Source: Canna indica (Eukaryota; Streptophyta; Magnoliopsida; Zingiberales; Cannaceae). Taken from it: a stretch of 64,000 nucleotides of DNA. Of the stretch, positions 1 to 11,727 are shown piece by piece (position 1 is the first letter of the stretch; each line of letters starts with the position of its first letter). Made by a program: the position numbers and the translations under genes. Below the pieces are notes generated by a model that searched no databases, had not been told where the DNA came from, and worked only from the letters and a program-made list of their open reading frames with translations. The stretch is from contig CP136896.1 of assembly GCA_034359265.1 (NCBI GenBank), positions 66,909,501 through 66,973,500 on the forward strand, read 5' to 3'.

Positions 1-3000
1 AGAACTTTGAAGAAGTTGAGCACTGATCTAGAGGAATGGAGTAAGCAAGGTATAGGCTCTTTAGAAAAGAATCTGAATGAAACTTTACAAGAGATAGAAG
101 TCCTAGAAATAATTGAAGGAAATAACCAATGCAATGAGCAAGATGAAATCAGGCTCAGATGTTTATATAACAAAGCAATGGCTCTTAATAAATAAATCCA
201 TATTAAATGGTGGTCTAAAGCTAGATGTAATTGGTTAGAGCAGAATGATAAAAAAACTAAGTTTTTCCATAACTTAGTAAAATTCAAAAGGAGGAAAAAT
301 TGTATCTTGGAAATTGAAGTGGATGGCATACCTATCAGTCAACCCAAGGACATTGTAGATGCTTTTGCTAATTGGTACAAGATGTTATGGGAAAAGGAGG
401 ACATTCCTAATTCAAATTGGCATAATGTTAAAGATCTGAACTGGAGAAAGTTACCAAACAACAAGGAAGCTGAGCTCATCAAAAGCTTCTCAATGCAGGA
501 AATTAAAGATGCAGTTAACAGCCTAGGCATGGGCAAAGCTCCAGGTCCGGATGGTTTCATCTTGGAATTTTATATAAATTTTTGGGAAACTGTCAAGGAG
601 CTACTGTTAAATGCTTTGAATGAATTCCATTGTAAGGCTACAATTCCGAGTGACTGGGGTCAAACAAATATGGTTATCATTCCCCAAAAAGATAATTCCA
701 GATTTATCACTGATATATTATAGGCCTATAGCTTTATGTAATGTATCTTACAAGATACTCTCAAAAGTCCTGGTTAACAGGATCAAACCATTTATAAGAC
801 TGCTCATTTCAGAAGAGCAAGTGGCTTTTGTAGAGAAGAGGAAACTACATGACAATGTTTTGCTAGTTTCAGAAATTGTGAACATTATCAGCAATTCAAA
901 AAGGAAAAGGCCTTTCTTCATTCTCAAATTGGATGTTGAAAAAGCTTTTGACAGGGTGTCATGGGAAGCTCTCGGTGACATCTTAGATAAAATGAATTTT
1001 CCAGGGGTCTTCAAGAATTAGCTTATGGCATGTTTAGAATCTACAACATATAAATGCAATGTCAATGGTGTAAGCTCAGCAGGGTTTAAAGGCTTCAAAG
1101 GTGTTAGGCAAGAAGATCCTTTGTTTCCATACTTATTTATCATTCTTCAGGAATTGCTATCTTTACTCATTAAGGATTCAGAAAGGAAAGGTTTGATTAA
1201 AACTTTCAAGTATAAAGACATAAAAATATCTCACCTTTTCTTTGCGGATGATATTCTCATAACAATTAAGTGCTGAAAGAGCTCCTGTTATCAGATGCAA
1301 GCAATCTTGCATATTTACTGCAATGGTACAAATCAGAAGGTGAATAAAAACAAATCAGATATTATATTCCCTGGTAGCTGCCAAGCTGGTATGAAAGCTG
1401 AAATCTGCAAAATCTTTGACATTAAAGAAGGCACACTTCCCATGAAGTACCTTGGAGCATTCATAGATAAAAAGAAACTATCAGCAACTCAGCAAAATTT
1501 ACTGATTGATAAAGGAATGAGCAGAATTGAAAATTGGGCTAATAAATCCATCTCTCAAGCTGGGAAAATAACACTGATAAATTCAGTGATGAACTCCATT
1601 CCCATCCATACATTGGCTACATCGAGTATTAATGAAAAAGTCCTGAACAAATACACAAGTTTGTCAAGGAACTTTCTATGGAGTAACAACAGCAAAAGGA
1701 AAGGCATTCATTTAGTAAGTTGGAAAAAGATCACTCTAAGCAAGTTGAATGGTGGTCTAGGAGTTAAGGAGCTATCTACTGTCAAAACTTCCATTCATGC
1801 CAAAATTTTTTTGCCTCTTTTGAATAAGGAAAAAGATTTATGGTCAAAACTCCTATCAACAAAGTATGCAAACATGCATCCTTGGAAAGAATACTCTATC
1901 AGGAATAAGTCTTGGACTTTCAAGAGCATATACAACTCTATCAAAAAACTTAGACCGGGTCTTATAAAGAAGATTGAAGATGGTTCTAAAACAGATGTCA
2001 TCAATGACCCTTGGATTAACAACATTCCTTTAGCTTGGTGGCCAACTTTTTTTTGATGTTCAAAAGATCAAAAATATCTCTCACGTTTCTGATTTGATTA
2101 AAGGAAAAGAGTGGAACATTGGCTTCATTTCTGAAATATTCAGTGAATCTCTTAAGGAAATTTTTTTAAGCATATACCTGCCTTTGCATAATACTATTGA
2201 CAAATGGGTATGGGCAGGGAATGAAAAAAATTGCTTAAGCTCAAAAGTTGCTTACAATTTCCTAAAAGGGACCGAGAATTTCAACGGTGAAAAAGCATAT
2301 GATTGGAGAAGACTATGGAATGCCAAAGTGACTCCCAAAGCAAAAATCTTTGCTTAGAAGTTGCTGATGGAGAGATTGCCAACATCACATTACTTGTCAA
2401 AGTTCACAAATATTGAAAGAAGCAAATGTTATGTATGCAAAATGGCTGAGGACAGTGTGGAGCACATTTTCTTCAATTGTGAACTGGCCAAGAATTTTTG
2501 GAAAGAATATGAGAGAATCATTAGATATCAATTTGAAAATACAAACACTTGGTTTAGTGGCAGTTGGTTGAAAGAGGGGACAAATTTGGAAACTTCAGGA
2601 AAAGATATTTTAATTGATTTTATAATTGTAGGATTATGACACATTTGGAAGAATAAAAATGAGGCACATTTCAAAAACCAAAAAACAAATGTTAAGCTAC
2701 TCATTTGGAGAGCTCTTACTGAAACTAAATTCCTCAAGTATCCTTTTGAATGTTGCATACCAAAAGAGACTCCCTCAAGCACTGAGAACATTATTTCAAA
2801 TCATGCTACTTCTCAAAATCTGACTGATACAGCTTATAGTATTTACTGTGATGCAGCTTGGTCAAAAAATAGTAGAGAAGCAGGATTGGGTTTTTACTTC
2901 GGGGATAAAGATAATAAGTCCTTTGTCAAAGGCTTCAGCTCTGGTTTCATTGCTTCGCCTCTAATTGCTGAAGCTTGGGCTCTATAGATTAGCATTTTGT

Positions 3001-3690
3001 ATGCTAAATTGCTGGGAATAAAATATATCAAGGTTTTTTCAGATTGCTTAAGACTCACAAATATCTTGAACAACATCTACAAGCCACCTTGGTTTTTAAA
3101 AGATCTTATAAAAGATATATCATGGATGGCTAAAGGACTAGATATTCAGGGATGGTTTCATATAGCAAGAAACCAGAACATGCAAGCTCACAATCTAGCA
3201 AATCAGGCAAAGCTTAAAAAGCCTATGGTCAATACTTTGGAATCTATGATACATATCCAGCAGCAAGGAAATGAAGAAAGCAATTACTCATCCATTCACT
3301 ATTCTGAGTTGCTTCAAATTGCTCAAAATTTTCATAACTTGCCAAATGAAGATTCTCAGATTGGTAACAATCAGGAGAATGTCTCTGTAAGAAACAATGC
3401 TAAGCCGAAGGAGGCATGTAATATTTTTGAAACTTGTGTAAATGCTGATAGATTAGATGCTAGTAGAAGGTATGAAACAAATAGAGACAACTTGTACAAG
3501 AAAGGTAATGTGTCTCTGCTAGAGAATGTACCAAATATTGAGATTAGAAATAAAGCTCACACTTCAAGGGGAGAATATGGAAATACTTGGAGATCTGGCG
3601 AGGAGGACCCAATGTCTTCTTTTCCCAGTATCTGAGTATAACCTGACTCATTGAGAAAGTTTTTTAAAAAAAAAACAAAAAAACAAAAAA
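1..3690 (+). mobile_element. L1-type LINE retrotransposon, 5' end outside the window, degenerate
   Basis: A non-LTR retrotransposon body read on the plus strand. Coding remnants follow the plant L1 order: reverse transcriptase, zinc-binding zf-RVT region, then RNase H, and the element ends in an A-rich tail (about 3660-3690). No endonuclease domain is seen, so the 5' part lies outside the window or is lost. The reading frame is broken by many stops and shifts, so the copy is dead. The A-rich tail directly abuts a second LINE fragment (3691 onward), which suggests insertion of one LINE into another. No target-site duplication can be tested because the left end is missing. Confidence 0.88.
7..3635 (+). 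pseudogene. LINE ORF2 pseudogene (reverse transcriptase, zf-RVT, RNase H)
   Basis: Reverse transcriptase is seen across frames at 307-723, 700-1021 and 1025-1276. Signatures are GKAPGPDGF near 535, KLDVEKAFDRVSWEAL near 930 and the catalytic FFADDILI near 1245. The thumb/connection part lies at 1295-2056. The zinc-binding zf-RVT segment at 2361-2640 reads CYVCKMAEDSVEHIFFNC. An RNase H-like segment starts near 2840 (YCDAAWSKNSREAGLGFYFG) and runs to about 3210. A polar tail of about 140 residues without recognisable domains follows to 3635. At least six stops or frameshifts (around 700, 1020, 1275, 2056, 2356, 2640, 2985) make it non-functional. The product would be the element's replicase; this copy can only persist as a fossil. 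Confidence 0.87.
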
Positions 3691-4180
3691 TGGTGCTGGA
3701 ATTTTGAACTTCTATCTGATCTATTTGGTGTTGCTTTGGTGGATAAAATTGTCAAAATGTATCTGCCTAAACACGAAGTCAAAGATAGGTGGGTTTGGGC
3801 ATTCAATGACAAAGAAAGTTTAAGCGGTAAAATTGCATATAATTTCCAAAAGAGTAAGTAAGAAATTCCTAATGATCAGAATTTGAATTGGCAAAGGCTG
3901 TGTAACTCAGTTGCTATCCCAAAAGAAACCACTCTGATAATGATGCAAGAATCTCTAGTCTACAGAATGATATATTAATGTATCGTTGATTCTGATTTTT
4001 CTCCTTGTTCTTTACTTAATGTTCCTCCGGACATTGTAAATGTTCTGCCCTCTATTTCAATAAATAAAGTGGTTGAACCTGGAATGGATCAGGTCTCTGA
4101 ATTGAGCAGTGCATGATTCATCCCCTAGGGGTTTCTTTCAAAAAAATATCAAGAGACTTCATTAATGTGTATACATAAGG
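3691..4180 (+). mobile_element. Second LINE fragment (pre-zf-RVT region)
   Basis: Translation of 3691-3930 gives KMYLPKHEVKDRWVWAFNDK...LSGKIAYNF...NWQRLCNSVAIPKE. This parallels the 2160-2340 part of the upstream LINE (SIYLPLHNTIDKWVWAGNEK...LSSKVAYNF...DWRRLWNAKVTPKA). It is therefore a fragment of a related LINE ORF2. It has an internal stop near 3860 and no clear continuation into a zinc-binding domain. The remainder to about 4180 has no recognisable coding sequence and may be 3' UTR. Confidence 0.6.
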
Positions 4181-4362
4181 TTAATTGCAATTTAGTACAT
4201 GCGAGTTCAAGTTTACTCCTTAAAATTTGAAAAAAAAAATTATTTAAGTCTCGAGTATTAAATTCAGTTTAATTTAGCATTCAAATGCACAGATCATGAT
4301 TGTTCACGAGTTGAATCAGATTTAGAAGAAAAATTAATCCAACTCAACCAAGTGTAATTGGA

Positions 4363-4686
4363 TAGGGTTCAAAAAATTTCACCTCTCAAACCTGACTCGA
4401 CGGGTTAAGTCAGGTCAAGTAGTCGGATTTATCCGTTTAGGTAAAAATACATTTTTAAAAATAAAATTTTAAAATATATTTTAAAAACAATTATTTTTAA
4501 TATAATAATTAGACAATATATGAATAATTAGGTTATTGGGTTCTAAATTTTGAAACCCAGAACCTAACCTAATTATGATCGAGTTTGATCGGATTATACC
4601 CGACTCGATCCAATCCAATCTAAATAGTTCGAATCGAGTCGGATTCTCGAATTCATTGGATCAACCAAACCCAATGAACAACCCTA
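4363..4686. repeat. Possible hAT-like MITE with TAGGGTT/AACCCTA ends
   Basis: An AT-rich core is flanked by segments rich in the short motif GACTCGA and its complement. The block begins TAGGGTT and ends AACCCTA, like the better supported hAT-type MITEs elsewhere in this window. The eight bases on either side do not match, so no target-site duplication supports these exact ends. Treat the boundaries as approximate. Confidence 0.35.
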
Positions 4687-4869
4687 CCAAGGGGCAAAGA
4701 GTAACACTAGTAAATTGCATGAAAATAATGTGCAATCAAAATTTTAATTTTCTATCTCTATAAGATGCAACTCATGCACATACTTCGACGAGAAAAAAAA
4801 AATGATGTTTGATTAAAATTAAATAAGCTTTTTATCAAATCCAAAATTATAAGTTCCAAAGTAACAAAA

Positions 4870-5444
4870 GGTAATTACTTGAATGTAATCTGAACTTTGA
4901 ATTTTGTCTCAAATATATCATGAACTTTTACTTCATCAAATTGTATCCTGAACTATTAAATTTGTATCAATTGTATCTCTCTGTTAAAATTTCATCACCT
5001 ACTCCGTTAACAGTGTGACATGATTTGCACATGTAAATTAAAAAATTTTAATATATTTTAACACTTTTTTCGTCACTACCTCGCCGGAGAAATCGACGAA
5101 CCTTGCTGGAGAAACCGCCGGATCTCGCCGGAGAATCTTTTTCTATTGGAATTATTTACGAACGAGGTCTGACGATTTCTCCGGCGAGGTCCGACGATTT
5201 CTCCGACGAAGTCCGATAGTTTCTCCAACGATGTGGTGACGGAGAAAGTGTTAAAATATAAAAATATATATTTTAATCCACGTGTGCAAGCCACATCACA
5301 CTGTTAACAGAGTGGGTGGCAGAATTTTAACGAATGTATACAATTTATACAAACTTAATAGTTCATGATACAATTTGTTGAAGTAAAAGTTCAGGATACA
5401 TTTGAGACAAAGTCCAAAGTTCAAGATATATTCAGGCAATTACC
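4870..5444. mobile_element. Long-TIR MITE (GGTAATT...AATTACC), Mutator-like by structure
   Basis: The first roughly 240 bp (4870-5110) are repeated in inverted orientation at 5205-5444 with moderate divergence. Both arms carry the series CTGAACTTT, TTTGTCTCAAAT, GAACTTTTACTTCA, AAATTGTATC and GTTAACAGTGTGA. The centre (5095-5230) is GC-richer and consists of short repeats of TCTCCGGCGAGGTCCGACGA type. There is no coding capacity. Long terminal inverted repeats suggest a Mutator-type non-autonomous element, but a 9-bp target duplication could not be confirmed; the flanks share only AACAAA. Confidence 0.65.
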
Positions 5445-5984
5445 CAATAACAAATATCAAACATGCAAAAAAATGACTAAAATTGAAACCAACTTTTGTC
5501 GTGTCACTGTACATTATTTCACCAAAATATGATATTGAATAATATGTAGCATACATAATGAACACACACAACAAAATTGGTCGTCTCTACTTTGCTACTT
5601 TGCATGTGTCGACATCCATCGCTTGACATGTTCTTCCTCTGTCCATTGATTCCCGACCAATCCAAATTGAAATGAAACTCCAAAATTATTCTTCAATATT
5701 TTTCTCTCTTCTCCTCTCTATCTTTTCTTATCTCCCTTCTTTATTCTCCAAACCCTAGCCTTCATGTATTTCTAAGACTACATCTAGGATCATTTAAGAA
5801 GGAAAGAGATTACAAAGTCCTAAGACACTAGTCACAATGAAAAATAAGAGAGGGAGGGTGAGTGTTTTTGTCTATGGAGGTTGGTGGCGATGATCCGCTC
5901 ACAAGGCACGACAATGGGGAAATGGGAGGGGAAAAGAGAAAATGATTGGAGTTTGTGTGTTCGGTACTATGTTTTGTACTCACT
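5445..5984. other. Intergenic, no gene seen
   Basis: AT-rich sequence with a pyrimidine-rich stretch near 5690-5760. No open frame with recognisable similarity, no RNA gene and no clear repeat ends were seen. Confidence 0.6.
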
Positions 5985-6215
5985 AAAACTATTATTGATG
6001 TTTAGAAAATTATTTAATTAATTTCACTCAATTTGATATTTAAAATTTGATTCATTTTAATTTTTTTTAAAGTTGAAAAGAATTCTCAATTAAATTGGTC
6101 ACATCCGGGGATGCAATTATTTTAGTTTGAGACGAAGGAAAAGGAGGGGAGCAAATATTTTAATTTGGGAAAGGAGAATGAACCAGGCAAAATTGCTCTT
6201 TTTCTTATATACAAT
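5985..6215. repeat. Dispersed repeat, copy A (related to 11728-12080)
   Basis: The stretch TTTCACTCAATTTG(A/G)TATTT followed by ATTTGATTCATTTTAATTTTT, then a GGGGAGCAAATAT / TTAATTTGGGAAAGGAG block, is found in the same order and orientation at 11728-12080. The copies are diverged and copy B has an extra insertion. Non-coding. It lies about 340 bp downstream of the 3' end of the DUF1645 gene. Confidence 0.6.
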
Positions 6216-6554
6216 GAGAAAATTTTCAAATACTAGGGTTGCCCTCAAAATTGGTAAAATAATTTTATTTAAATCGATTAATTCCTATATAAATATATAA
6301 ATATATATATAGATTTTTAATTGATCATTGAATTATATACAGAATTATAAGTTGATGTGAGTGAAGGCAAGTATAACATTACATTCTACGTTGTACATCA
6401 AACTCACAATAAAAGTAAATATATTATATGTTATTTAGAAATTTAGGATTCGAATGTTAGTACGATCATAAATTCTTTTTTATTTTTTCCCCTTAATTGA
6501 ACCCTCCAAAAACTATAAAACAAACTTAAAAAATTAATAAACAAAGAAGGAAGT

Positions 6555-7349
6555 TTAGAACGGGTGATGCGTCCGCTTAAGCCCGTTCACATTAGCGAAC
6601 AACTCGACCAAGGCCGGTTTGTACGGAAGGAACGACCGGCGCGAGGCGCCGCTGCTTCCCGACACCTGTCCTCCGTTCCCGTAGTATAACCGGTGGGCGG
6701 TAGCTGCAGGTGCCTCGGTGACTGCTTTCCCCCTCCCCCTGCTATTCTCCTCTTCCTTCTCCTTCTTATCCTCAGAGGCCGCGAGAAAGACAAACTTCTC
6801 CTTCCCGTCGCTTTTGCTTCGACCGACCACTAGATCGTGTAGCCGCCACCGCAGCGACGACCCCGTGGACCTGCTCTTCCTGCACCGCGGCGGCGACGCT
6901 GGCGCCCACACGCAGTATGTCCCCGGCGGGATCCCGTCGAGGTCGTCCGCACCCAGGGAGGACGAGGACGAGGAGGCCGAGACGGAGTTCTCCTCGCGCT
7001 CCTCGATCAAGAGCCGTCCGAGAGTCCCTCGGACCGGCGCGTTCTTCTCCACCCGCTCCGCCGGCGCCGGGGCGCCGAGGAGGAGGGCGCGGTTGAAGAC
7101 GGGGTAGACGGGGCGAATCTGTCCGTTGGAGAAGATCTCGTCGGCGGTGATGGCTGGGCTAGCATCTGGGTCCTGGATCTCGAAAGTGAACTCGAAGTCG
7201 TCGTCCAAGTCGAGATCATCTTCGTCGCCGGCGCGGTCGCCGGGAGGCAGAGGATTCGGCACGCAGTGAGGAGCGGCGGAGATCTTCTGCGGGGACTCGT
7301 GAAGGACTGCGGCGGCCGAACCATCATCGGGTTGGGCGAAGGGCTCCAT
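6555..7349 (-). CDS. DUF1645 family protein
   Basis: Single-exon gene of 264 aa. The ATG at 7349 is chosen because the recognisable family pattern begins just after it; the open frame extends upstream to 7637 but that part is low-complexity and looks like 5' UTR. Family landmarks in order: acidic DDLDLDDDFEFTFEI (residues 44-58), ADEIFSNGQIRPVYPVFNR (69-87), LGRLLIEERE (110-119), a Ser run (124-131), YCVWAP (145-150), KSRSTGSSLRWRLHDLVVGR (158-177), SDGKEKFVFL (180-189), and the C-terminus LPYKPALVELFANVNGL. This N- and C-terminal pattern is typical of plant DUF1645 proteins, whose molecular role is unknown to me beyond reported links to growth and stress. No signal peptide or membrane segment is seen, and the basic WRLHDLVVGR region could allow nuclear localisation (inference). 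The coding region is strikingly GC-rich against AT-rich flanks. Confidence 0.88.
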   Translation of the reverse strand: MEPFAQPDDGSAAAVLHESPQKISAAPHCVPNPLPPGDRAGDEDDLDLDDDFEFTFEIQDPDASPAITADEIFSNGQIRPVYPVFNRALLLGAPAPAERVEKNAPVRGTLGRLLIEEREENSVSASSSSSSLGADDLDGIPPGTYCVWAPASPPRCRKSRSTGSSLRWRLHDLVVGRSKSDGKEKFVFLAASEDKKEKEEENSRGRGKAVTEAPAATAHRLYYGNGGQVSGSSGASRRSFLPYKPALVELFANVNGLKRTHHPF

Positions 7350-8190
7350 GAATCGGGGTATGTAACGCTTATCTTCTACCAGTTGTATTTGTTGTGATGC
7401 TTCGTTACTGGTTATTATTTTATTTTCGTTTTCGCGTCTACGTGTGACTGATTTGGAGTTGGTTGAGGGAGGAGGACGTGTTTGATAAAGGAAAGAGAGA
7501 GTAGTGGGTTGAAAGGTAGAGAGCGAGAGCGATCGATGGCGTTTGTATTGTATGGCTTCCAGAAGGGCAACAGGCAAGTGGCCCAGTAAGACGGTGGCTT
7601 CGGGAAGTGGCAGAAGTGGAAGCGGACGCGCATGCATTGCACCTTTTTCCTATAAGAGATCAGCCTGAGCGAAGCGATGGATGCTAATCTGTTTTAGGGG
7701 CTTTTGGTAGGCCTAGCCAAATTCGTGATTGATATTATTTTTTTTATAAAATACGGTTTTATTTTAATTTTTTCATCAATTTTTTAAAATAAATATATAT
7801 ATATATTTTAAAATTTAACTTACATAGTCATTATAAGAGAATTATGCCCAAGCCAACATCCATAGAATTAAATGCATGAATAGCTATAACTAAGAATCGA
7901 ACTTTTGACCTAATAAGTTAATAAATGTTAACCACTAAACTAATAAATGTTACTTATTTAGTTGAGTTAATATACCTAGACATAATTATTTCTATACAGG
8001 TGCATCCACATTATTAAATCACATAGGGCCCACATTTTAGATTTTTTTTAAAATGAAAAAGATTAAAAAAGTCGAGAAGGAGCATCAATGATATTAATGA
8101 CTGGCAATGTTTTTGCAATTTTTGCAATTTTTTACTATTTAAATGTTTTCCTGAGACGTCATCTATTAATTGTTTTTTTAATTTTTTTTT
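7350..8190. other. 5' region of the DUF1645 gene, otherwise no gene
   Basis: This holds the 5' leader and proximal promoter of the minus-strand DUF1645 gene. A leader up to about 7640 remains open in the same frame as the protein. Farther upstream the sequence is AT-rich and holds no recognisable coding sequence. No confident TATA box could be assigned. Confidence 0.5.
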
Positions 8191-9491
8191 TAAAAAATTA
8201 TACTTTTGATCCTCCCATTCCGTTCTAATTTTAATTTTAGTTATCATAATTTTAAAATTTTGATTTTAGTCCTCATATTTTATTTTCGTTTAGGATTTGA
8301 TTCATAACGTCACATGAGACTTAAACGGAGCTGACGTGGATAATAGGTGCTGATTGGATATTGCTGACGTGGAATCTATATGGACAAATTTTGTAAACTA
8401 TTAGGACTAAAATCAAAATTCGAGTAAATCATAGAAATCAAAATTATTATTTTTCCTAAAAATATAAAATACATGATATATTTTTAATTTATTTATAAAT
8501 ATTTATAATATATAAAAATATTAAAATTGAGCACATTATAATAATTTACGTTAATTTGGGTGGATTTAATTCGACGCCTTCATTAGGCGTCAGTTTTTAT
8601 CCATTAATTATCCTGATTTAGGATGAATCCAGAATTTGAAAACTTGCTCTTATGATCTGCTCTTCTCTTCACTGATCACCTCCTCATCTTCATTTTGATC
8701 CTAAATTTAGCGCATTCAAAGCGGTTAAAGTTAGATTTCGAACGTAAAAAAAAGTGTCGATTTTTTACTCTAATAAACGTCGATTTTTCATGCATTTGTT
8801 GTAGTGGCAACACAATAATACAATATTATTGCTACGATTTCATAGGCATTGTTAAGAGATATTCATAGATACATAACATATTGCAAATATTAATGTGTTC
8901 TCTGTTTAATTAATGTGTTCAATGCAAGAATATGAAATCAGATGTTTGTGTCTTAAATAGTAAATAAATTAATCTTGCAAATATTAAATCAGGTGAGCAG
9001 ATGGAGAGAGCAGATTTTCGAATTCTATAGCCACTGCTGAATTCATCATAAATCAGGGTAATTAACAGATAAAAATTGATGCATAATGACGACATCAGTT
9101 TAAATTCATCTAAATTAACGTAAATTATTGTAGTGTAAATTTAATATTTTAAATATTATAAATAAATTAAAAATTATCTTATGATTTTTTTAATATTTTT
9201 TAGAAAAAATAATAATTTTGATTCTCGTAGTTTATTCGAATTTTATTTTTAGTTCTCATAGTTTATAAAATTTTAATTTTAATCCTCATAATTTACAAAG
9301 TTTCTTTGCATGCTTCACATCAACGCCAGTCAGCATTTGTTATCCACGTCAGTTCGGATTAGGCCTTATGTGATGGTAGAGATCAAATTCTAATATAAAT
9401 AAAATGTATAGACTAAAAATAAAATTTTAAAATTATAAGGATTAAAATTAAAATTCGAGTAAATCGTGAAATCAAAGTATAATTTTTTCTT
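8191..9491. mobile_element. Large palindromic (foldback) element with arms of about 480 bp
   Basis: The left arm (about 8191-8665) matches the reverse complement of the right arm (about 8998-9491) along its whole length with moderate divergence. Paired landmarks, written as left-arm sequence, are TAAAAAATTATAC at the outer edge, GAGTAAATCAT, CTGACGTGGATAA, ATAATTTACGTTAATTTGGG and TTAATTATCCTGATTTA near the loop. The unpaired centre is about 330 bp. There are no open frames of note. Its structure is that of a foldback or long-TIR non-autonomous DNA transposon. The arms abut A/T runs, so target-site duplications could not be defined. It lies roughly 840 bp upstream of the DUF1645 start codon. 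Confidence 0.72.
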
Positions 9492-9716
9492 TTTTAAATA
9501 TAGAAAGTGAGATCTAAATTATGAGTACACAGAACCAAGCTACACTTGGCAGGGCAGGAGAGGGACAATTGCTGTTAAACTTTAATGAAAGAGTAATTTT
9601 GTCTTCCCTCCATTCATATTTTGCTCTTTTTATCTATGTTTTATTCTCTATCTTTAAAAAGAATTAAAAGTTTATTTTATTTTCTTGATTTCTGGCTCCG
9701 CTCGTGTATGTGACCA

Positions 9717-10560
9717 TGTTGTCACGGGTCAAATGTTTTGGTGCGGAAGAACTCGTGCGGCACCCTTGCATCGCATGCAAGGGATAAGCCTTGATATAAA
9801 TTCCGTCCCGAATGGGCTTCCCGACTTAACATCGCGGGATATATTTTGGACCACGTGCCAACCTCGTATTCCATGTCCGCGCATTCAAATGACCATGTTG
9901 GCCGAATGGTATTGAAGGCGTAAAGTAAAATACAACATTTACAGGACTATGGACATAAGAAAATGCAAAAACGGATGTAGGGTGAGTTCCGCAATCGCCT
10001 TGGGCGAATTCGACATGTTGCATGCCCATGTGGGCCACTCGTTCGTTATTCGCACAAGACAATCGCTTTCGTAAGCCAACACTCCCCTACACTATACATG
10101 AGACCTCAAACCCCCAAGTGCCACCCCCAAGGTTTCGCAAAGCACGAGGAGCATGACAAAATTTGGGCCACCCGACATGGTGATTTTCTATGGCCACGGC
10201 CATGACGAATGAACACTAAGTGTTCCGCTTAGCCGTAACGCACGCACCAAATGTCGAATGACCACGAAACGCATGCTGCTCGTACCATGGGTCCTTGGGG
10301 ATCGCACAACGGAATTTTACATGAACAAATACGAATAGAATGAAAATTTACATGGACACAAATCCATATTTACAAATATGTAAGGGATATTTCGTCATGA
10401 GTCGTCGTCGCTCGGCGCATCGAAAAAGCCCCTAACAATGTGGTCTATGTCCAATGTCTAACTGTCTATAAAAGCAACTCATTCTATGATGTCAATTCAG
10501 CGTTCTAATAGATAATGCCCCCTTCATATATCACACGAACCATGAACCTTGTGCTGAGTG
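9717..10560 (+). repeat. Candidate solo LTR of a retrotransposon
   Basis: A GC-shifted block in AT-rich surroundings. It starts TGTTGTCACGGGTC, contains paired CCCTTGCATCGCATGCAAGG, has a TATA-like CTATAAAAG at 10466-10474, and then a short leader-like tail. No open frame of note. This organisation resembles the long terminal repeat of a plant LTR retrotransposon with its U3 and TATA box. No matching second LTR, primer-binding site or target duplication was found, so the call rests on composition and layout only. Confidence 0.35.
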
Positions 10561-11727
10561 GTATAATGTCCCCTTTAATTATATATTATTTGAAAAATAT
10601 GAAAATGCTTATTCGTCGATATAAAATTTGTTATTTGATATTATTTCTTTAGTGCATGTAAATACATCTTTGTGGTCTCTATCCAGCTTGTAATTGTTTT
10701 TTCTAAAAGAAACTAAAATGTCAGCCCAGCTTGCCTAAGGTATTTTTTGAACTCTTGAAAGCTGACTTTAGCTTTCTATTGACTTTGTAAATTCTTATAA
10801 TTTGAGCAATAGGACTTCGTTCTAGTCTCCGAAATTTCCAAACTTCTTGATCGGGGAGGAAACTATTGCGGCAGATTTTTCCAATGTGACAATACCGTCG
10901 ATTGCTCTTGTTGGTGGTAGGTGGACTAATGTTTGACAAGATGACATCACATAACCTGTATTCCATTCTTTGCTCTAGAATGAATAATTGAATATAAGTT
11001 TCCTTCTTTTCAGAAAAAAAGCTTTTTTTTCCCCCAAAAGTAGCAAGTGCAAGACTTTGGGTCTGATGCGATGTCCAATGTTTCCACTCTTCATTTATTG
11101 TCACGAATATTTTCATGGAGATGTAATCACTAAAACGTACTTACTGACAGTGGCAAATATAGGAATCAAAATCATCAATAATAATATAATTAATAAAATA
11201 AATACATTATTTTAAAAATAATTTATTATAGTATATATATATATAAGTCAATAAATATTATTTATAGATAATTCATAATTATACAACATAACTTATAATC
11301 TTAAACTTACAAAAATCATAATTCTTTTTTATAAATCATAATGCATTGATAATATTACATAATATTCTCATTGCGATGGTCCCCGCAAAATTCACATAGA
11401 ACAAATGATCAAAATACAATAACTAAAGACTGCACGTGGGAGTTTAGGATTGAATTTGAGATCGAGACGTTAAGAGTTATGCACGATATTGGAGTGCTTG
11501 GAGTTAGCACGATATCGACGAGAATTGGCGGGAGGGGGGAGGGGTTGGGTATGAATTTTTATGATTGTGAGGATGACAAGACATTACAATGTTGGTGCAA
11601 AGATAAAATAACTCAAGCAACATTATCGGGAAAAGGAGAAAATGAATAAAAAATAAAGATAAAATTGAGATTGAGTTTTGTAGTTTAGCGAATTTTATAG
11701 TTATTTCATGTTCAAATTATTAAGTCG
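10561..11727. other. Intergenic, no recognised gene
   Basis: AT-rich sequence. Minus-strand open frames at 10721-11116 and a plus-strand one at 11371-11649 show no recognisable domain, no codon-usage contrast and no conserved motif, so they are not called as genes. Confidence 0.5.

Noticed and set aside
4860..5460. Target duplication TAACAAA flanking the 4870-5444 MITE
   Set aside because: The shared AACAAA is offset from the element edges by different distances, so it was not claimed as a duplication.
6718..7107. Plus-strand open frame opposite the DUF1645 gene
   Set aside because: Shadow of the GC-rich minus-strand gene. No domain, and the minus strand has the conserved DUF1645 pattern.
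7350..7637. Longer N-terminus for the DUF1645 protein
   Set aside because: The frame is open upstream but low-complexity, and family proteins normally begin near the acidic region, so the ATG at 7349 is preferred.
10721..11116. 131-codon minus-strand frame
   Set aside because: No recognised domain, no neighbouring exon signals, AT-rich context. Likely chance.
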